From an uncultured Ruminiclostridium sp. (GTDB taxonomy: Bacteria > Bacillota > Clostridia > Oscillospirales > Ruminococcaceae): a stretch of 60,556 nucleotides of DNA. The translations under genes and the position numbers were made by a program. Numbering within the stretch: the stretch's first letter is position 1; each line of letters starts with the position of its first letter. The DNA lies in NCBI GenBank assembly GCA_949878745.1, contig CATLBH010000012.1, forward strand, positions 1-60,556, given 5' to 3'. The notes under the pieces are model-generated. The model was not told the DNA's origin and ran no database searches. It saw nothing but the letters and a program-made list of their open reading frames with translations. Of the stretch, positions 56,087-60,556 are shown in pieces.

Positions 56087-57298
56087 ATGACGGTATTCGA
56101 GGAATTGCAAAGACGCGGCCTGATCGCTCAGGTTACCGACGAAAACGAAATAAGCAAAATGATCAACGAGGGAAAAGCCACCTTTTACATCGGCTTCGAC
56201 CCCACCGCCGACAGCCTTCACGTGGGGCATTTTATGGCGCTTTGCCTTATGAAGCGCTTACAGATGGCGGGAAACAAGCCCATAGTGCTTTTGGGCGGCG
56301 GTACGGGAATGATAGGCGACCCTTCGGGAAAAACCGATATGAGAAAAATGCTCACCAAGGAGGATATCGACCACAACATCGCCTGCTTCAAAAAACAGAT
56401 GAGCCGCTTTATCGATTTTTCCGAGGACAAGGCGGTAATGGTGAACAACGCCGACTGGCTTCTCGATCTTAACTATGTTGACGTGCTGAGAGAGGTGGGA
56501 GCCTGCTTCTCGGTAAATAAAATGCTCACCTTCGAGTGCTACAAACAGAGAATGGAGAGAGGCTTAACCTTCCTCGAATTCAACTACATGATAATGCAGA
56601 GCTACGATTTTTATATGCTGTTCCAAAAATACGGCTGTAATATGCAGTTCGGCGGCGACGACCAGTGGGCGAATATGTTGGGCGGCACAGAGCTTATCAG
56701 GAAAAAATTGGGCAAGGACGCTCACGCCATGACTATAACCCTTCTTCTCAACAGCGAGGGGAAAAAGATGGGCAAAACGGAAAAGGGCGCGGTATGGCTT
56801 GATCCCGAAAAGACCACCCCCTTCGAATTCTTCCAGTACTGGAGAAACGTGGCGGACGAAGACGTTATAAAGTGCCTGAAAATGCTTACCTTCCTTCCCG
56901 TGGAGGAAATAGAAGAAATGGAGAAATGGGAGGGCAGTCAGCTTAACAAAGCCAAGGAGATACTTGCCTACGAGCTTACCTCTCTCGTGCACGGAAAGGA
57001 AGAGGGCGAAAAGGCGCTTGAGGCGGCAAGATCACTGTTTGGAGGAAAGGGCGTAAGCGACAATATGCCGGAGTTTGTTCTCGCGTCGGAGGATCTTTCC
57101 GAGGGAAAAATCTGTATCGCGGATCTGCTGGTAAAGAGCGGACTTTGTCCTTCAAAGAGAGACGCCAGAACGGTGGTGCAGCAGGGTGGAGCAAGCGTTG
57201 ACGACAGGAAGATTTCCGACCCCTCGGAAATGATCGAGATAGGCGAGTTTGTGATTGTTAAAAAGGGCAAAAAAAGTATGATCAAGGTGAAAAGATAA
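56087..57298 (+). CDS. tyrS: tyrosyl-tRNA synthetase
   Basis: 403 aa. Class I synthetase: HIGH-type motif HVGH in DPTADSLHVGHFMALCLM, tyrosine-site residues in LEFNYMIMQSYDFYMLFQ and QFGGDDQWANMLGGTEL, KMSKS-type loop KKMGKTEKG, and a C-terminal S4 domain (KSGLCPSKRDARTVVQQGGA). The KMGKT form is typical of the TyrRZ-like branch. Controlled by the upstream tyrosine-specific T-box, which confirms the assignment independently. GAAAGGAAC precedes the ATG. Confidence 0.96.
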   Translation: MTVFEELQRRGLIAQVTDENEISKMINEGKATFYIGFDPTADSLHVGHFMALCLMKRLQMAGNKPIVLLGGGTGMIGDPSGKTDMRKMLTKEDIDHNIACFKKQMSRFIDFSEDKAVMVNNADWLLDLNYVDVLREVGACFSVNKMLTFECYKQRMERGLTFLEFNYMIMQSYDFYMLFQKYGCNMQFGGDDQWANMLGGTELIRKKLGKDAHAMTITLLLNSEGKKMGKTEKGAVWLDPEKTTPFEFFQYWRNVADEDVIKCLKMLTFLPVEEIEEMEKWEGSQLNKAKEILAYELTSLVHGKEEGEKALEAARSLFGGKGVSDNMPEFVLASEDLSEGKICIADLLVKSGLCPSKRDARTVVQQGGASVDDRKISDPSEMIEIGEFVIVKKGKKSMIKVKR

Positions 57299-57317
57299 AA
57301 AAGGTAAGGAAATCGAT

Positions 57318-57926
57318 TTGACGGACGTATATTTTATAAGGCATGCCCAATCCGACAGAACCTTTCACGGCGAAGCGGAGCGCCCTCTTACCAAAGACGG
57401 GTTTTCCGACAGCGAAAAAGTTTCGGAAGCTCTTAAGGACAAAGGAATATCCCGTATAATTTCAAGCCCCTATACCCGTGCGTTTCAAACCGTTGAGCCT
57501 CTTGCGAAAAAGCTCGCATTGCCCATAGAGATTGACGGTGGCTTACGGGAACGCGGCGCGGGAAAATGGCACGGAGACAGGTTTTTTGACTTTGTACAAA
57601 AACAGTGGGAAGACTTCGATTACCGTATCGAGGGCGGGGAAAGCTTAAGGCAGGTACAGGACAGGAATATTGAAGCGCTGAACCGGCTGCTTTGCAAATA
57701 CGAGGGTGAAACGCTCGCTTTGGCTACCCACGGCACGGCTTTAAGCACTGTAATAAATTATTTTTTTCCGAAATACGGATATGATGATTTCCTTAAAATT
57801 GCCGATCTTATGCCTCTTATAGTGAAAATGACGCTTGACTGGGATAAAAACGTGAGCGGTAATGAAAACGGAATAATCTGCACGGATATAAAAGAAATAT
57901 TTTCGGTAAAAAAGGCTTATAAATAA
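57318..57926 (+). CDS. histidine phosphatase superfamily protein
   Basis: 202 aa. RHG motif variant YFIRHAQSDRTFHGEAERPL with catalytic His at residue 9, the second Arg in SSPYTRAFQTVEPL, Glu in GLRERGAGKWHGDRF, and the second catalytic His in LATHGTALSTVINY. This is the phosphoglycerate-mutase-like fold; small members act as general phosphatases on sugar phosphates or similar. The start is a TTG at 57318, the only start codon near GTAAGGAA and ahead of the conserved motif. It lies 19 bases after tyrS and is probably cotranscribed. Confidence 0.85.
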   Translation: MTDVYFIRHAQSDRTFHGEAERPLTKDGFSDSEKVSEALKDKGISRIISSPYTRAFQTVEPLAKKLALPIEIDGGLRERGAGKWHGDRFFDFVQKQWEDFDYRIEGGESLRQVQDRNIEALNRLLCKYEGETLALATHGTALSTVINYFFPKYGYDDFLKIADLMPLIVKMTLDWDKNVSGNENGIICTDIKEIFSVKKAYK

Positions 57927-57944
57927 TACAATAAGGTGGTAATC

Positions 57945-58958
57945 ATGAGCCAAGGCTATAAAAACAACCCCAATAAAAGAAACAGACAGGATATAAACAG
58001 GCAGGAAACGGAATATCCCTTCGAAAGAGATCAGATAGAACGCCGCCGAAAAAGCGGCGTTAGGGAACAGACGCCCCAAAAGCCCCATAAGGAAAAGCTC
58101 CCCTCCACCGTGGAGGAGCAGATTGAAAAGCTTCGGGAGCGCGGCTGTATCGTTGAGGACGAGGAGTTCGCCAAGGAGACCCTCACCGATATAAACTATT
58201 TCCGTCTGGCTCACTATTTTTCCCTTTTTCTGGAGGAAGACGGAAAGTACCGCGAGGGAACGAAGTTCCGACAGGTGATGAGGGTTTACGATTTTGATCG
58301 TCGCCTGAGAAACCTTCTGATAGAGGTGCTGGAGGAAATAGAAATAACCCTCCGCGCCCACTGCTCCAACTATCACGCCATACGCTACGGCTCCACCGGG
58401 TATCTTAACGCCGACACCTTCAGCCACGTACATAAGCACCAGAGCTTTATAAATAAAATTCAAAGACTCATAGACACCAACCGCGACAGCGAAATGGTAC
58501 AGCACTATCTGAAAAAGCACGGTGGAGAGTTTCCGCTGTGGGTAATAATGGAGCTTTTCAGCTTCGGAATGGTCAACCTGTTTTATTCCGACCTTAAGCC
58601 TCAGGATAAAATGGCGATATCCAAGCGGTATTACGGCCTGTCCTCAGGTACCCTTGAAATGAAGCTAAAAATGATGTCCGATTTCCGCAACCACTGCGCT
58701 CACTATCACAGACTTTACGACTGGGAAATGGGCGACCTTCATTCCGCCGAGGGGAGCGTTTTTGAGTATATCCTGATAATGAAGGAGATATACCGCCGCC
58801 CAAACAAGTGGAGAGAGGGATTTTTAAAGCAGTTCCGAAGGCTTTATTTTGATTATTCGGATATTGTTGATCTCAATTTGCTGGGTTTTCCAGAAAATTG
58901 GCTTGAAACGCTGGAGGAAAACGAAAGCGGTGGAGAAGGAGAGGAAGCGGATAAATGA
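57945..58958 (+). CDS. Abi-like (Abi_2/AbiD-F type) protein
   Basis: 337 aa from the ATG at 57945, with AAGGTGG upstream. A basic, Arg-rich N-terminal extension of about 45 residues precedes the Abi_2 domain: LTDINYFRLAHYFSLFLEED, VMRVYDFDRRLRNLLIEVLE, EITLRAHCSNYHAIRYGSTG, and the C-terminal FRNHCAHYHRLYDWEM. The last carries an RNxxxH pattern like the RX4-6H motif of HEPN RNases, seen across the AbiD/AbiF group. Known members abort phage infection; chromosomal Abi_2 genes can have other roles. It overlaps the next gene by four bases. Its position in a tyrS-led run is unusual. Confidence 0.85.
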   Translation: MSQGYKNNPNKRNRQDINRQETEYPFERDQIERRRKSGVREQTPQKPHKEKLPSTVEEQIEKLRERGCIVEDEEFAKETLTDINYFRLAHYFSLFLEEDGKYREGTKFRQVMRVYDFDRRLRNLLIEVLEEIEITLRAHCSNYHAIRYGSTGYLNADTFSHVHKHQSFINKIQRLIDTNRDSEMVQHYLKKHGGEFPLWVIMELFSFGMVNLFYSDLKPQDKMAISKRYYGLSSGTLEMKLKMMSDFRNHCAHYHRLYDWEMGDLHSAEGSVFEYILIMKEIYRRPNKWREGFLKQFRRLYFDYSDIVDLNLLGFPENWLETLEENESGGEGEEADK

Positions 58959-59635
58959 ACAGACCCATTACAACATTATTTATGCTGATGTCGGTTGACG
59001 GAAAAATAAGCACCGGCGCGTCGGACGATTTAGATGTAGACAAAGATTTTCCCAAAATCGCGGGGGTTTGCGAAGGTTTGCACCAATATTATGAAATAGA
59101 GCAAACAACAGATTTATGGAGTCTCAATTCCGGTCGGGTTCAAGCTAAGCTCGGAGCCAATACAAAGAAAATGCCGGATAAAACGCCCGTATCTTTTGTG
59201 ATAATAGATAACATGCATTTGGATGAAAACGGTATACGGTATTTTTGTGCGTTATCGAAAAATTTTGTGTTGATTACGTCAAATGAAAAACACCCGGCAT
59301 TTAACATAAAAGAAGAGAATTTTCATATCATACATCAAAAAGAATTATCGCTGATAAATGCGCTTATAAAGCTCAAATCGGAATATGGCTGTGAGAGAAT
59401 AACGATTCAAACCGGCGGGACGCTTAACGGCTTGTTTCTTCGTGAAAAACTATTCGATTTTGTTGATATTGTTGTTGCTCCGGTTTTGATTGGCGGCAAA
59501 GATACCTCTACTTTAATTGATGGAAAATCCTTGTTTTCACAAAGTGAATTGTCAAAATTAGGCGTTCTGAAGCTTCAAGAATGTGTGATTTTGGAGAACT
59601 CGTATTTACGGTTGCGTTATGAGGTAATTCGCTGA
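58955..59635 (+). CDS. RibD C-terminal-like (dihydrofolate-reductase-fold) reductase
   Basis: 226 aa. Begins MNRPITTLFMLMSVDGKIST, the RibD/DHFR-fold start, followed by TDLWSLNSGRVQAKLGAN, VLITSNEKHPAF, and the NADPH-binding TIQTGGTLNGLFLREKLFDF with VDIVVAPVLIGGKDTSTLID. It is the reductase part alone, without the deaminase part of full RibD. Substrate may be a pyrimidine of riboflavin synthesis or another carbonyl compound; no other rib gene is in the window. Translation coupled to the Abi-like gene by a four-base overlap. From here the base composition turns more AT rich than the upstream tyrS section. Confidence 0.8.
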   Translation: MNRPITTLFMLMSVDGKISTGASDDLDVDKDFPKIAGVCEGLHQYYEIEQTTDLWSLNSGRVQAKLGANTKKMPDKTPVSFVIIDNMHLDENGIRYFCALSKNFVLITSNEKHPAFNIKEENFHIIHQKELSLINALIKLKSEYGCERITIQTGGTLNGLFLREKLFDFVDIVVAPVLIGGKDTSTLIDGKSLFSQSELSKLGVLKLQECVILENSYLRLRYEVIR

Positions 59636-59658
59636 TAAATTTCAATTTGGAGGCCTCT

Positions 59659-60189
59659 ATGAAAGACATATCTCTATGTATTATGACCAGAGAGCTTTGC
59701 CACGAATTATATAAAGGTTGGGAGAATGATCCTGACATATATATGGACATGGATTTGTTTGAGCCTTACCAATATAATGAGAACGCAGTAAACAGATATT
59801 TTGACTCCAAGCAGGATTCCTCCCGTGTCCTTTTTGCAATTATGAAAGATGACAAACCAATAGGAGAGATTCAACTAAAGCAAATCAATTACAAGAGCAA
59901 AGAATGCACATTAAGTATTCATATGCAAAATGACGACGTAAAAGGGCATGGATATGGATCCTGTGCAGAACGGTTAATTTTGCAGTACGCTTTTAATGTT
60001 TTGGGAATGGTCGCAGTAAATGCTGATACAGTTATAAAGAATACTCGAAGCCAACACGTTCTTGAAAAAGTAGGATTTCAGTATATAAGAGAGGCGGACG
60101 GATTTAAGTATTATCGGTGTGTGTGTGATAAATTTCAGTTTATCGAGGAGATGAACGTAGCAAAATCCCTGCCAAAATCGGGAGTATGA
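59659..60189 (+). CDS. GNAT-family N-acetyltransferase (RimJ/L-like)
   Basis: 176 aa from the ATG at 59659, with TTGGAGG just upstream. Pattern: MTRELCHELYKGWENDPDIY, PIGEIQLKQINYKSKECTLS, the acetyl-CoA loop DDVKGHGYGSCAERLILQYA, then NVLGMVAVNADTVIKNTRSQ and VLEKVGFQYIREADGFKYYR. This is the RimJ/RimL-type layout used for protein N-termini, ribosomal proteins or small amines, including some antibiotic-modifying enzymes. The acceptor is unknown. It is the last recognisable gene before the GC-rich right end. Confidence 0.82.
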   Translation: MKDISLCIMTRELCHELYKGWENDPDIYMDMDLFEPYQYNENAVNRYFDSKQDSSRVLFAIMKDDKPIGEIQLKQINYKSKECTLSIHMQNDDVKGHGYGSCAERLILQYAFNVLGMVAVNADTVIKNTRSQHVLEKVGFQYIREADGFKYYRCVCDKFQFIEEMNVAKSLPKSGV

Positions 60190-60556
60190 CTATGTATCCG
60201 CAAGCCCATTTGTCCCCGACACCCCGGCCCGCAAAGGGAAGTCGTCAAGCGGCGGTGTGCCGCACCACCTCACGGGAGTTTCACCCCAACTGCCGTTCTG
60301 ACAGAGCCGCCCCCATTGTGTGAAGCTGTGGCTGGGCGGGAGTACCATTGTCATTCCGACTGTCATCGCCGTGCCGGGGGCAAACCGGCACTTGCAGGGG
60401 GTATTCTCGCTCGGCCCGGTAGGGTGGGGGTCATGGCGTACCCTGCTGCTGTGGCTTATGCTTTCGCACATCGGAACTGATGTACTTGACGAATGCGTGT
60501 CCAGTTGTCAAGGAGCATTGAGGGAATATCCCTCAACTCCCTACTACAACTTTCAA
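60190..60556. other. GC-rich terminal segment without a recognised gene
   Basis: About 370 bases, markedly richer in G and C than the flanking AT-rich genes. Six-frame reading gives no family I recognise; one frame on the plus strand from about 60320 reads VKLWLGGSTIVIPTVIAV and continues hydrophobic (TLLLWLMLSHIG), and a minus-strand frame is Cys/Pro-rich. It may be the beginning of a mobile element or a decayed gene, cut by the window edge. Confidence 0.35.

Noticed and set aside
1-60556. tRNA or rRNA genes
   Set aside because: I looked for acceptor/T-loop patterns and conserved rRNA segments by eye and saw none; a tRNAscan run would settle it.

Overview
The window looks like a chromosome segment from an anaerobic, spore-forming, plant-fibre-using member of the Clostridia, most like a Ruminococcus-type Oscillospiraceae. 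The grounds are a GerKA/KB/KC-type spore germination operon, the GatCAB amidotransferase, a tyrosine T-box leader, strong AGGAGG-type ribosome binding sites, two GH5 glycoside hydrolases, a secreted protein with a cohesin-like domain, and several wall-anchor-like C-termini. This is inference from gene content; no rRNA or tRNA gene is present to confirm it.

Layout. 1-4170 is an AT-rich accessory stretch: a transposase fragment of IS630 type at the left edge, two XRE regulators, a small membrane protein, a frameshifted lipoprotein gene and a membrane protein. 4173-9958 holds an ABC-ATPase/FtsX-permease pair (the ATPase is frameshifted in a run of seven G) and a BlaI/BlaR1-like sensor pair with paired operators. 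10763-14065 is the ferrous iron locus (feoA, feoB, Cys-rich accessory protein) with palindromes at its promoter. 14308-17651 is a GntR/ABC/permease operon of YtrA type, followed by a broken Rpn-like nuclease gene. 18281-25397 is leftward core metabolism and repair (recJ, rel, an MBL hydrolase) with small envelope genes. 25678-33703 is a carbohydrate region: a secreted GH5, a sugar-binding lipoprotein, a surface-anchored binding protein, an AraC regulator divergent from a cytosolic GH5, and a large cohesin-like surface protein. 34352-38168 is the germination operon. 38388-46823 carries gatC, gatA, gatB, an esterase, aspS and an AI-2E-type transporter. 47418-52659 is a three-gene phosphorelay: an HD-GYP regulator, a PocR-domain hybrid kinase and a two-receiver protein. 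52800-60189 holds trmO, pth and then a T-box-controlled group (mini-ORF, GNAT, tyrS, phosphatase, Abi-like protein, RibD-like reductase, second GNAT). The last 370 bases are GC-rich and unexplained.

The most unusual property is between the genes. At least seven families of short, palindromic, non-coding repeats (called R1 to R7 here) fill nearly every large intergenic gap. R1 (about 100 bp, seven full copies plus remnants) has two hairpins around a conserved linker, near-identical ends and compensatory base changes; three copies meet a stop codon exactly. R2 (230 bp) has inverted ends and 3-bp target duplications, and one R2 copy sits inside an R6 copy whose uninterrupted relative is also in the window, which gives an empty-site comparison. 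These look like non-autonomous mobile elements, some possibly reused as 3' RNA structures.
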